Shown here one piece after another: positions 7,557 to 15,997 of a DNA stretch of 64,000 bases; positions within the stretch are counted from its first letter, which is position 1, and every line of letters begins with the position of its first letter. The notes under the pieces were generated by a model, which was given only the letters and a program-made list of their open reading frames with translations, made no database searches and was not told the origin of the DNA. Both the position numbers and the translations under genes were made by a program. Origin of the DNA: Porphyromonas sp. (GTDB lineage: Bacteria > Bacteroidota > Bacteroidia > Bacteroidales > Porphyromonadaceae). Where the stretch lies: positions 1 through 64,000 of the forward strand of contig NZ_JAUMXC010000004.1 in the NCBI RefSeq assembly GCF_030529325.1, written 5' to 3'.

Positions 7557-8510
7557 TTATGAGATTAACTCTTTATAATACATTCCTTGTCGAATATCCT
7601 TTTCTTGAAGATAACGCAACACTTTGTGGGTAAAGACGTGATTCTTGATGTTCCATTTTGGCGCAATGAGAAGATCTGCCGGCGATGAAGACACAAACCT
7701 GTCGATGTATATATCCTCCCTCAGATGTGCGATGAGGTTCCCCAGGATCTCGAGATATTCGTCCGGAGAGAGCAGAGGGATAGAGGCAGGAGCTTTGAGG
7801 AACTCCTGTCCGAGGATAGTACCCTTAAGGATCTGGAGCTGGTGAAGTTTGATAGAGGTGATGGGCAACTTGGACAATTCAGATATATGATGTACAAAGT
7901 CTTCACGTCCCTCTCCCGGCAGTCCGATGATGAGATGAGCCCCCACGGGAATACCACGACGGGCTGTTTCCTCTATGGCATTGATGCTTGTCGCAAAGTC
8001 ATGTCCCCTATTGATACGCTCCAGCGATGGATCCAAAGTAGACTCGACTCCATACTCTATGTATACAAATGTCTGACAAGAAAGTGTTTCAAAATAATCA
8101 AGCAACGCAGCAGGCATGCAATCCGGACGAGTACCGATGATGATACCTACAACATCCGGCACACTGAGAGCCTCCTCATACTTGGCAATCATCGCATCGA
8201 TATCATCACCATAAGTATTGGTGTACGACTGAAAATAAGCAAGGTACTTCATCTCGGGGTATTTGTGGGAGAAGAACCTCTTGCCATCCTCTATCTGCTG
8301 TGTGATCGAGCCAAATTTTGATGTGTAGTCGGGAGTAAAAGATCTATTGTTACAATATGCACACCCTCCATGCCCGGACGCACCATCCCTATTGGGACAC
8401 GTAAAGCCGGCATTTATGGAGATCTTTTGTACTTTGAAGGGAAAGATGCTCTGAAAATATTCTGTGAAATCTCTGTATGGTTTTTGAGATGCAGGGCGAA
8501 AATCGCTCAT
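7557..8510 (-). CDS. Radical SAM protein, TIGR01212/YhcC family
   Basis: A 317-residue radical SAM enzyme. The cluster-binding Cys set is in GFTCPNRDGASGHGGCAYC (about residues 38-56), the distinctive long-spaced motif of the YhcC/TIGR01212 group. Other family marks are IIGTRPDC, VEYG and HLIIGLPGE segments. I start at 8510 (MSDFRPAS), since the 21 upstream codons overlap the leader hairpin region and do not match the family. The reaction of this family is not firmly established. It lies downstream of a probable small RNA/leader with its own promoter (8666-8695) and two hairpins, so it may be expressed by read-through from there. Phosphoglucomutase follows on the same strand, 85 nt on, with its own -7 box. 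Confidence 0.88.
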   Translation of the reverse strand: MSDFRPASQKPYRDFTEYFQSIFPFKVQKISINAGFTCPNRDGASGHGGCAYCNNRSFTPDYTSKFGSITQQIEDGKRFFSHKYPEMKYLAYFQSYTNTYGDDIDAMIAKYEEALSVPDVVGIIIGTRPDCMPAALLDYFETLSCQTFVYIEYGVESTLDPSLERINRGHDFATSINAIEETARRGIPVGAHLIIGLPGEGREDFVHHISELSKLPITSIKLHQLQILKGTILGQEFLKAPASIPLLSPDEYLEILGNLIAHLREDIYIDRFVSSSPADLLIAPKWNIKNHVFTHKVLRYLQEKDIRQGMYYKELIS

Positions 8511-8565
8511 TGTTGTACCTATGTATAGTTTATGTTTGAAACAACAAGTTACTGAAAAAACAAAA

Positions 8566-8586
8566 CCCCACAATATCCTTGTGGGG
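8566..8586 (-). terminator. Second hairpin upstream of radical SAM gene
   Basis: Stem CCCCACAA (8566-8573) / TTGTGGGG (8579-8586) with a 5-nt loop. On the minus strand it is followed by a T-rich tail (complement of 8555-8565). It lies 55 nt upstream of the radical SAM start and just after another hairpin, so the two form tandem terminators or an attenuator pair. Confidence 0.7.
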
Positions 8587-8598
8587 CATAAAAAGAAA

Positions 8599-8660
8599 AA
8601 GGCTGTCTCACGACAACCTTCAATCTAATATTAACCTAAAATCTAATACTATGAAAAACA
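8599..8660 (-). ncRNA. Candidate small RNA or attenuated leader
   Basis: A well-placed promoter (8666-8695) faces leftward, and about 45 nt past its start a hairpin with a T-run follows: stem 8599-8607 / 8612-8620 with one G-U pair, then TTTTTCTTTTT. That would release an RNA of about 60-75 nt, or act as an attenuator for the radical SAM gene 90 nt further on. On the opposite strand the same stretch contains a short MKNTMQR reading frame, which I do not think is translated. Structure is seen; the function is inferred. Confidence 0.5.
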
Positions 8661-8665
8661 CAATG

Positions 8666-8695
8666 CAAAGGTAGCAACTATTTTTGATTTGTCAA
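8666..8695 (-). promoter_or_regulatory. Promoter of small RNA/leader
   Basis: On the minus strand TTG (complement of 8693-8695, part of TTGACA) and TACCTTTG (complement of 8666-8673) are exactly 19 nt apart, a full match to the Bacteroidetes promoter consensus. Confidence 0.75.
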
Positions 8696-8798
8696 TACCA
8701 CAAATCAAAAAACATGCCTCCAAAGCCCATAATTTAACCTATTTTATATATTGAGATAACAAATCAGATGAAAAGAAGCATTTTTTAAGAGTAAAAAC

Positions 8799-9365
8799 CT
8801 ACTCAGTCAAGAAAATCGTGCACCAGGCATCAAATTTTACGACATCATCTTTTCCGTACTTTGCAAGCCCTTTGCGGATCTTTTCCAAAGATTTCTCTTT
8901 CATCTCACCAGACTTGGAGAAGAACTTGTCTGCAAAGCATACGATCTGCTCCTCTATGGAAACAGGACACATTTCTCTATGAGGCAGATCCCAACCATTG
9001 GCTATAATCATTTCGAGTGTAAGTCCCATACCGGTATGACGCTCGCACACGAGAGCATGATCATGCAATCCTAAAGCTCGAAGGCGCTCGGCCCCCAAGT
9101 ACCCGTGACGGATATATGGCGCCTCCCCATGACAGTCTATAGCAGGAGCGTGGCACGCATTGATCCCGATGTCATGGAGCATGGCAGACTCATAGACAAA
9201 CCTCCTATCCACATCCCAGTCGGGATGGGCATCCACAATCTCCAAAGCTTTCTCCGCGACCTTACGGCTATGTTTGACCAATATACGATAAGCCTCTGAG
9301 GTCGGATCATAAAATTTCTCTATGATCTCAATAGGATCTATACTGTGCTGCACATCTTTATCCAT
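8799..9365 (-). CDS. HD-domain phosphohydrolase
   Basis: A 188-residue protein with an HD metal-binding domain. His of HSRKVAEKAL (about residue 34), the HD pair in AMLHDIGI (about 67-71), and later His residues in RHGYLGAERL and CERHTGMG are typical of small HDIG/HDIB phosphohydrolases acting on nucleotides or phosphate esters. The substrate is unknown. It starts 7 nt after the stop of the DUF3108 gene on the same strand, so they are co-transcribed. Downstream (8566-8620) are two hairpins with T-tails that can end the transcript. Confidence 0.85.
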   Translation of the reverse strand: MDKDVQHSIDPIEIIEKFYDPTSEAYRILVKHSRKVAEKALEIVDAHPDWDVDRRFVYESAMLHDIGINACHAPAIDCHGEAPYIRHGYLGAERLRALGLHDHALVCERHTGMGLTLEMIIANGWDLPHREMCPVSIEEQIVCFADKFFSKSGEMKEKSLEKIRKGLAKYGKDDVVKFDAWCTIFLTE

Positions 9366-9372
9366 AGCCTAC

Positions 9373-10188
9373 TTACTGTCTTGTCACAGACGTAAGGACG
9401 CACTCGGCATAACCGACCTTGAGTTTTGCCCTCACTTTGAGCGGTATCAAGAACTCATCGTCTGTAACCCAGAGTTCCGCGGACTGATTCTTTTTCGAGA
9501 AAGCCTCATCTTCTATATTCAGAAACAGATGGATGACCTCCTTGTCCTGTCCGTCAGGCATACGCATCACATCCTTACCGGAGTAGACGATCTCACAAGG
9601 CACGATATCGTGTCCCACAGGGATGAGGAACCTCTCTCTGTAGTTGAGTCTCACCTTGGAGCGATCTATCCCGCGCACAATGTTAAATGCTGACTGCATA
9701 TCCGCGACGACCTTATTGGAGTTTACTTGCAAGACAGTATCAATACGCAATTCATCGGAGGCATAGCGTTTCATCCTCACACGAGTTTTATTCGCCTCAT
9801 AAGTGTAAGTCATCTCGTCAATAGAGTAATAACCTCCATCATCCGTCCTCTTCTCTGATCTCAGAGGAAGATTTTTATCACCATACAGGACTTCGAGGGT
9901 ATCTCTCATCGAAAAAACGCTCTCAAATATCCCGGTCGTCCTAAACCTCACCTGTTGGAACCACTGTTCGTGCTTGGAGACTTTACTCGTCTTGATGACG
10001 GCAGTACCGGCAGTACCCTTGATGATTCCCCATCTGAAGTAGACATTATAGTGAAGTTGTTCGGGATTTTTGAACGTCGCAGATCTCTCATAGAGAGCAG
10101 CTCTATTGTCCTGAGCAACGATAGAACCTGCGAGAAACAAATTGCCAAAAAGAAGAAAAAGAATATTGAATATGTATCTTGATTTCAT
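9373..10188 (-). CDS. DUF3108 exported protein
   Basis: About 271 residues from the Met at 10188; the preceding Met at 10191 is equally possible. A 17-codon upstream extension has no family support. The N-terminus KSRYIFNILFLLFGNLFLAGSIVAQ is a signal peptide with a likely cleavage after AQ. The remainder is beta-rich and matches the DUF3108 pattern (LHYNVYFRWGIIKGTAGTA near the start of the mature part, SAELWVTDDEFLIPLKVRAKLKVG near the end), a family of periplasmic or outer membrane-associated proteins in Bacteroidetes. Function unknown. Head of a two-gene operon with the HD protein. Confidence 0.82.
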   Translation of the reverse strand: MKSRYIFNILFLLFGNLFLAGSIVAQDNRAALYERSATFKNPEQLHYNVYFRWGIIKGTAGTAVIKTSKVSKHEQWFQQVRFRTTGIFESVFSMRDTLEVLYGDKNLPLRSEKRTDDGGYYSIDEMTYTYEANKTRVRMKRYASDELRIDTVLQVNSNKVVADMQSAFNIVRGIDRSKVRLNYRERFLIPVGHDIVPCEIVYSGKDVMRMPDGQDKEVIHLFLNIEDEAFSKKNQSAELWVTDDEFLIPLKVRAKLKVGYAECVLTSVTRQ

Positions 10189-10659
10189 CATGATCAATGT
10201 TGAGTGAATAGCCAATACTACCGGGAGACTCCGACTCATGAGAGCAAACAGAGGGCCTCCTTGGGATAGTGACTTATCGCAAAGATATCATATTTTTTCA
10301 ATATCCGTCTGTCAGGAGACATCTCAAAGGGTCTGAAAAAGGTTGTCTAACTTGCATTATCAAGTTAGACAACCTTTTTCATCAAGTTAGACACATTCAT
10401 TTCGATGGTTCTATATCCTCCTCAAAACATCACCTGAAAAGGAGTCGAAAAAACGCTGGGCACTTTGTAAAAATAGACTAATCAAATAAGATATAAACAC
10501 CGGAAGCATCGATGTGTACGAACCGACATTTTCGACTACGTGGCACTAAATCATACTCCCTATATGCCCAAGATTTATTATATTAGCAAATCTTTAGCCT
10601 TTCGGGACTAAGGAGAGATAACAGTCTATCAATATTATATTAACATTTTAAGTAATACA
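10189..10659. other. Divergent intergenic region
   Basis: A 470-nt stretch between the minus-strand DUF3108 gene and the plus-strand C69 dipeptidase. It carries one 22-nt module element (10336-10403) and otherwise AT-rich sequence. Promoters for both flanking genes must lie here, but I see no full consensus match. Short ORFs in it show no support. Confidence 0.5.
10336..10403 (+). repeat. 22-nt module element with 19-bp hairpin
   Basis: A perfect 19-bp stem, 10336-10354 with 10361-10379, starts AAAAAGG and ends CCTTTTT, so it also looks like a terminator on both strands. The right arm is module one (10360-10381); a second direct module, CAAGTTAGACACATTCATTT, fills 10382-10403. Same family as the copies at 3114, 17949, 21473, 28705, 40865, 47109, 51955 and 58020. 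Confidence 0.85.
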
Positions 10660-12309
10660 ATGAAAAGATTATTTCTATCTGCAGTCCTACTGCTTATGGG
10701 GATCAACCTGTCTCAAGAAGCACAGGCTTGTACCGACCTCATAGTGGGACGCAAGGCTTCGACCGATGGTTCGGTCATCGTTAGTTATGCGGCAGACAGC
10801 CACACTCTCTATGGAGCACTCTACCACTGGCCTGCAGCCGTATGGCAACAGGGAGCTATGCTCAAGGTCTACGAGTGGGATACCGGTGCATACGGAGGAG
10901 AGATCGCTCAGGCAGGTCGCACCTACAATGTCATCGGCAACATGAATGAAAAACAGGTTGCCATCACCGAAAGTACATTCGGCGGTAGAGACGAGCTCCG
11001 AGGCACCGAGGGTATCATGGACTATGGAAGTCTCATCTATATTGCACTCCAACGCTCTGCCACAGCTCGTGAAGCGATCAAGGTGATGACCGGACTCGTA
11101 GACAAATATGGCTACAAGAGCAGCGGTGAGACATTTACCATAGCAGACAAAAATGAAGTCTGGGTAATGGAAATGATCGGTAAAGGCAAGGGTGAAAAGG
11201 GTGCTGTATGGGTGGCTATCCGTATCCCTGATGATTGCATATCTGCTCACGCCAACCAAGCTCGTATCCAACAGATACCGTTCAATGACAAAGAGAACTG
11301 TATGTACTCCAAGGACGTCGTAGAGTTTGCTCGCAAAAAAGGTTTCTATAATGGCAAGGACAAAGACTTCAGCTTCCAGAAGGTTTATGCACCATACGAC
11401 TTCGGTGCTCTCCGTGGTTGCGAAGCTCGTGTATGGTCATTCTTCAACCGTTTTGCTGATGGCATGGACAAATACCTTCCTCTTATCACAGGCCATAATC
11501 CTGAAAACGAGCCTATGCCACTTTACGTAAAGCCAAACCGCAAAGTATCTGTGGCAGATGTCCGCGATATGATGCGTGACCACTACGAAGGCACACAGCT
11601 CGATATGACCCAAGACATAGGAGCAGGCCCTTATGCATGCCCTTACCGTTGGAGACCTATGACTTACAAAGTCGACGGTCAGGAGTATGTCAACGAACGT
11701 GCCATTGCGACTCAGCAATCAGGTTTTGTGCTTGTAGCTCAACTCCGCAATCACCTACCCGACTATGTAGGAGGTGTGTTGTGGTTCGCTGTCGATGATG
11801 CGGACATGGCTGTATTCACACCGATGTATGCATCTATGACTCGTGTACCTGAATGTTACAGCGAAGCCAACGGTGACTTGCTTACATTCTCATGGACTTC
11901 GGCATTCTGGATGCACAACTGGGTAGCCAACATGGCTTACAATAAGTACAGCTACATGATCAAGGATATCCGTAAGGTACAGAGCGAACTCGAGTCTAAG
12001 TTCTTGACCATGCAACCGATGATCGAAAAGTATGCTATGGAGCTCGGTCAGAAGGACGAAAAAGCTGCTGTAGACTTCCTCACCGGATACTCTTGCACCG
12101 AAGCCGACATGGCTACTGCTCGTTGGAAAGATCTCGGAACTTATCTCCTTATAAAATATATCGACGGTAATGTGAAGAAGGAAAAAGATGGCAAATTTGA
12201 ACGCACAAGTGACGGCATGCCTGTCTCTCCACATCAGCCGGGCTATGACCAAGAGTACTACAGACGTATCGCTGAACAGACCGGTGACCGCCTGAAAGTG
12301 AAGAAATAA
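10660..12309 (+). CDS. C69 family dipeptidase (PepD-like), exported
   Basis: A 549-residue Ntn-hydrolase of peptidase family C69. The signal peptide is MKRLFLSAVLLLMGINLSQEAQA, and Cys24 directly follows, so removal of the leader would expose the catalytic N-terminal Cys (CTDLIVG), as the family requires. Other family features are GNMNEKQVAITESTFGGR and GETFTIADKNEVWVMEM. It probably cleaves dipeptides in the periplasm, fitting an asaccharolytic, peptide-using lifestyle. It stands alone on the plus strand; the next gene is 186 nt on. Exact specificity is not readable from sequence. Confidence 0.9.
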   Translation: MKRLFLSAVLLLMGINLSQEAQACTDLIVGRKASTDGSVIVSYAADSHTLYGALYHWPAAVWQQGAMLKVYEWDTGAYGGEIAQAGRTYNVIGNMNEKQVAITESTFGGRDELRGTEGIMDYGSLIYIALQRSATAREAIKVMTGLVDKYGYKSSGETFTIADKNEVWVMEMIGKGKGEKGAVWVAIRIPDDCISAHANQARIQQIPFNDKENCMYSKDVVEFARKKGFYNGKDKDFSFQKVYAPYDFGALRGCEARVWSFFNRFADGMDKYLPLITGHNPENEPMPLYVKPNRKVSVADVRDMMRDHYEGTQLDMTQDIGAGPYACPYRWRPMTYKVDGQEYVNERAIATQQSGFVLVAQLRNHLPDYVGGVLWFAVDDADMAVFTPMYASMTRVPECYSEANGDLLTFSWTSAFWMHNWVANMAYNKYSYMIKDIRKVQSELESKFLTMQPMIEKYAMELGQKDEKAAVDFLTGYSCTEADMATARWKDLGTYLLIKYIDGNVKKEKDGKFERTSDGMPVSPHQPGYDQEYYRRIAEQTGDRLKVKK

Positions 12310-12495
12310 GACCGAGCGGTCGGTTCGACACAAACCCGTAAAAGAGGTTGCACAGAGGATATATACCCTGCGTGACCTCTTTTCTGTTGAGGTAAAAGAC
12401 ATATAGAAGTTCCAAAGTTAGAGAAAGACAGATTGCGTATTTTATAACAATTTGTTGTACCTTAGTCTGTTCAAAATATTGATTCGGAAAATGTC

Positions 12496-13080
12496 ATGAA
12501 AGAAGAGCAGTTTGTTTATACCAAAGAAGATATACAGGCAGCACTCGAAGCTCTCCAACGTGGAGAGATCATCCTCTATCCGACCGACACGATATGGGGT
12601 ATAGGCTGTGATGCAACCAACACAGAGGCAGTAAAAAAGATCTACGCCATCAAGCAACGTGAAGATGCAAAAGCACTCATAAGCATAATAGACAGCAATG
12701 CAAAATTGCAGGGGCTGATGGATGAGGTTCCGGAACTGGCCTACGATCTCACGGAGCTTGCGACCGAACCTCTCACAATCATCTATCCCAATGTGAGAGG
12801 CTTGGCCCCTAATCTATTGGCCGAAGACGGCAGTGCAGGCATCCGCATCTGCAATGAGCCCTTTTGCAAGGTTCTGTGCCAACGCTTCAAAAAGCCGATT
12901 GTCTCGACATCAGCCAATATTTCGGGAGAAACTGCGCCAAGATTTTTTACAGAGATCTCACCCGCCATCATCGAGGCAGTAGACTATATAGTTAGGTATC
13001 GCCGGGACGATAACCGCCCTCACAGTGCGTCAAAGATCATGAAGTTGAATATCGATGGGTCGTTTGTCCTCATCCGTTAA
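12496..13080 (+). CDS. YrdC/Sua5-type L-threonylcarbamoyladenylate synthase
   Basis: A 194-residue single-domain YrdC protein. Motifs are YPTDTIWGIGCDATN (about 27-41), the KREDAKALISI variant of the KRxxxKP loop, and the STSANISGE nucleotide-binding loop (about 137-145). Members make threonylcarbamoyl-AMP from Thr, bicarbonate and ATP for the t6A37 modification of tRNAs reading ANN codons. It lacks the C-terminal Sua5 domain, so it is of TsaC length. It precedes the ClC gene by 24 nt and probably heads an operon with it and fmt, joining two tRNA-related genes around an ion channel. Confidence 0.88.
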   Translation: MKEEQFVYTKEDIQAALEALQRGEIILYPTDTIWGIGCDATNTEAVKKIYAIKQREDAKALISIIDSNAKLQGLMDEVPELAYDLTELATEPLTIIYPNVRGLAPNLLAEDGSAGIRICNEPFCKVLCQRFKKPIVSTSANISGETAPRFFTEISPAIIEAVDYIVRYRRDDNRPHSASKIMKLNIDGSFVLIR

Positions 13081-13104
13081 TGCCTCCCGTCAATACTGAA
13101 AAGC

Positions 13105-14916
13105 ATGAAAAAAGTTTTAGAAGATAAGTTCTTTACATTTTTGAAATGGAGAGAGGAAAACATCAAAGAGCCTGTCTTTATAAGTATCCTCAGTCTCGTC
13201 GTCGGGATAGCTTGTGCTCTTGTGGCTGCTCTGCTCAAGGGAGCAATCCATCTCATACAGAATTTTGTGACGTCCCGGCTGGTTTTCGATGGTTTGGATC
13301 TTGGCTTTTTGATCTTTCCGGTCATAGGGGTACTGCTTGCAGGACTTTTTGTCAAGTACATCGTCAAAGATGATATAAGCCACGGGGTAACCAAGATACT
13401 TTATGCCCTCTCCCAACGAAAGAGCCGTATCAAGCCACACAATATGTGGACCTCTCTTGTAGCCTCTTCAGTCACAATAGGTATGGGGGGATCGGTAGGA
13501 GCCGAAGCTCCGATCGTCCTCACGGGCTCTGCTATCGGGAGCAATATAGGGCGTCTCTTCCGTCTTGATCAAAGGAATCTCATGTTGCTTGTCGGCTGTG
13601 GAGCGGCAGGAGCAGTCTCAGGAATCTTCAAAGCTCCTATTACAGGACTTATCTTCGTCATCGAGGTACTGATGCTCGACCTGACATTGACCTCTGTACT
13701 GCCTTTGCTGATCTCATCGGTGACGGGAGCGACGATGGCATACGTCCTGTTTGGCACAGATGCGATGTTCTCATTCAGTATGTCGGAGACTTTTGAATTG
13801 GATAGCATACCTCTTGTACTACTGCTCGGTATCTGCTGCGGGCTGGCATCTCTATACTTCACCAAGATATCCTTTTCACTTGAAAAGAAGATGAAATCCA
13901 TCTCCATCTATCGACGTCGCTATCTTATATCTGCATTTATGCTCAGTATCCTCATCTTCATATTGCCGTCGCTGTATGGGGAGGGATACCAGACAATCAG
14001 CAGTCTGATAGATGGAGATCCACAGGACGTCATGACGGGATCGTTCTTTGCTCTCTTGGGCGACGGTCTATGGGTACTCCCGCTGTTTGTCTTGCTCAGC
14101 TTGCTTTTCAAGGTCTTTGCAACCGTGGCAACGAACTCCGGAGGCGGAAGCGGTGGAGTCTTCGCACCTTCGCTCTTCGTGGGAGCTTTGGTAGGGTTTC
14201 TTTTTGCCCATCTTATAGGCTTGCTCAATGGAGTGGATGCACTGAGCTTTATCTTCCCCCACCTCTCAACAAAGAACTTTGCCCTCATGGGCATGGCAGG
14301 AGTAATGGCAGGGGTCATGCACGCTCCGCTCACAGGGACGTTCTTGATCGCTGAACTTACGGGTAGCTATTCGCTCTTCTTACCGCTCCTACTCGTTTCG
14401 ATCAGTTCGTACGCTACCATCAAAGTCTTTCTACCCCACAGTATATATTCGTTGCGTCTTGCTGAAAAAGGTAAACTTCTCACACACCACAAGGACAAGG
14501 CCGTCCTCACCCTTATGCAGGTGGACAACGTCATCGAAGAAAACTTCAGCCGCCTACATCCCGATATGACACTCGGAGATATGGTACGTGTCTTCAGCGA
14601 AAGTCAGCGCAACATCTTCCCTGTGATCAACGATAACAACGAAATAATGGGAGTCGTTATGTTGGACAACATACGAAACATCATGTTCAGATCTGAGTTG
14701 TATGATAGATTCAAGGTTTCGAAGTTCATGACATCCCCCCCCGCCAAGATTGTCTCGGACATGAACATGGAAGAAGTCATGGATATCTTTGATGATGTCA
14801 ATGCATGGAATCTTCCGGTTATAGATACCGATGGCAAATACCTTGGTTTTGTCTCCAAGTCAAGAATATTCAACACCTACAGAAACGTCCTTATCAATAA
14901 CTTCAACGGAGACTAA
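13105..14916 (+). CDS. ClC family chloride channel/transporter with CBS pair
   Basis: A 603-residue integral membrane protein: a ClC core of about 440 residues followed by two CBS domains (about 475-600). The gating Glu is present in GGSVGAEAP (Glu134), and the GGVFAPSLFVG loop (about 350-360) is the second anion-binding motif. At the position of the internal proton glutamate of antiporters (EE in E. coli ClC), the sequence reads FVIEVLM: the second Glu is Val, as in ClC channels. This suggests a channel or an uncoupled protein, an inference from alignment by eye. The CBS domains may bind adenine nucleotides. Lies 24 nt after the YrdC gene and 12 nt before fmt. Confidence 0.9.
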   Translation: MKKVLEDKFFTFLKWREENIKEPVFISILSLVVGIACALVAALLKGAIHLIQNFVTSRLVFDGLDLGFLIFPVIGVLLAGLFVKYIVKDDISHGVTKILYALSQRKSRIKPHNMWTSLVASSVTIGMGGSVGAEAPIVLTGSAIGSNIGRLFRLDQRNLMLLVGCGAAGAVSGIFKAPITGLIFVIEVLMLDLTLTSVLPLLISSVTGATMAYVLFGTDAMFSFSMSETFELDSIPLVLLLGICCGLASLYFTKISFSLEKKMKSISIYRRRYLISAFMLSILIFILPSLYGEGYQTISSLIDGDPQDVMTGSFFALLGDGLWVLPLFVLLSLLFKVFATVATNSGGGSGGVFAPSLFVGALVGFLFAHLIGLLNGVDALSFIFPHLSTKNFALMGMAGVMAGVMHAPLTGTFLIAELTGSYSLFLPLLLVSISSYATIKVFLPHSIYSLRLAEKGKLLTHHKDKAVLTLMQVDNVIEENFSRLHPDMTLGDMVRVFSESQRNIFPVINDNNEIMGVVMLDNIRNIMFRSELYDRFKVSKFMTSPPAKIVSDMNMEEVMDIFDDVNAWNLPVIDTDGKYLGFVSKSRIFNTYRNVLINNFNGD

Positions 14917-14928
14917 ATACATACCAAC

Positions 14929-15912
14929 ATGAATATATCTTCTGCAAAGGACCTCAAGATTGTTTTTCTTGGGACCCCTGACTTTGCCACACATATTCTC
15001 CGCAGACTCGTAGAAACGGAGCACAACATCGTCGCAACCGTCACAATGCCGGACAAGCCTGCAGGTAGAGGACACAAGCTACAGCCATCATCAGTGAAGA
15101 TGTATGCAGTGGAACAGGGCATCCGCGTACTCCAACCCGAAAGACTCAAGGATGAGGTATTTCTATCCGAACTTCGTTCTCTGCAAGCAGACCTGTTCAT
15201 CGTTGTAGCTTTCCGTATGCTTCCCGAAGAAATTTGGGCCATGCCTCCACGTGGGACATTCAACCTTCATGCCTCACTACTTCCGAAGTACAGAGGCGCA
15301 GCCCCCATACAACACGCCATACTGAATGGAGAATCGGTCACCGGCGCAACTACATTTTTCCTGGACAAAGAGATCGATACCGGAAGGGTACTCATGCGTC
15401 AAGAAGTACCATTGGCTCCGAATGAGACTGCAGGAACACTCCATGACAAACTTATGGAAATCGGAGCCGAACTCGTCGTAAAGACAGTTGATCTCATTGC
15501 CACAAACAAGGAGGTTCACTCTACACCTCAAATGGAGATGTGCGAAAACATTGCTCAGCTACCAACGGCGCCCAAAATATTCAAGGAAGATAGACTACTT
15601 TCGTTCTCCTCCTCTATAGCCATAGAGATCGACAGGCGGATCCGTGCAATGTCTCCCTACCCCACAGCCATAGCAAGATGGGAAATGTCCGACGGTGCAT
15701 TCGTAGAGGTCAAAGTCTTTGATGCCGAACTGATCAACGCAACCCAATGCCTGCCCGCAGGTAAAATACAAGCCTCTAAAGAAGGAATACTCATCGGGAC
15801 AAAAGAAGGTGACATTTTACTAAAAACAATACAGTTACCCTCGAAGCGTCCTATACCGGCCAAGGATCTTGTAAACGGGTTCGATCTTGCTACGATAGTG
15901 AAAGTTCATTGA
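14929..15912 (+). CDS. fmt: Methionyl-tRNA formyltransferase
   Basis: A 327-residue cytoplasmic enzyme that formylates initiator Met-tRNA with 10-formyl-THF. The N-terminal Rossmann domain begins KIVFLGTPDFAT (about 9-20). The family signature LLPKYRGAAPIQHAILNGE (about 116-134) contains the catalytic Asn/His region with preceding NLHASLLP. The C-terminal OB-type domain starts near 210. Length is normal. It follows the ClC gene by 12 nt, suggesting co-transcription, and is closed by a shared terminator at 15943-15985. Confidence 0.96.
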   Translation: MNISSAKDLKIVFLGTPDFATHILRRLVETEHNIVATVTMPDKPAGRGHKLQPSSVKMYAVEQGIRVLQPERLKDEVFLSELRSLQADLFIVVAFRMLPEEIWAMPPRGTFNLHASLLPKYRGAAPIQHAILNGESVTGATTFFLDKEIDTGRVLMRQEVPLAPNETAGTLHDKLMEIGAELVVKTVDLIATNKEVHSTPQMEMCENIAQLPTAPKIFKEDRLLSFSSSIAIEIDRRIRAMSPYPTAIARWEMSDGAFVEVKVFDAELINATQCLPAGKIQASKEGILIGTKEGDILLKTIQLPSKRPIPAKDLVNGFDLATIVKVH

Positions 15913-15942
15913 CATTGGTAAGTCCCCTCGTAATTCATACAC

Positions 15943-15985
15943 AAAAAAGGCATCGGTGGTTATCACCGATGCCTTTTTTATTTTT
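15943..15985. terminator. Shared terminator between fmt and pckA
   Basis: Stem AAAAAAGGCATCGGTG (15943-15958) with its complement at 15964-15979, flanked by A and T runs on both sides. It sits between convergent genes (fmt plus, pckA minus) and can serve both. Confidence 0.9.
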
Positions 15986-15997
15986 GGAATAACTCTA

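Noticed and set aside
7725-8321. 198-codon plus ORF
   Set aside because: Antisense shadow of the radical SAM gene, whose motifs are unambiguous on the minus strand.
8649-8675. Possible leader peptide MKNTMQR on plus
   Set aside because: No plus-strand gene follows for about 2 kb, and the promoter and hairpins here read in the minus direction.
10687-11271. 194-codon minus ORF
   Set aside because: Antisense shadow of the C69 dipeptidase gene; no family features.
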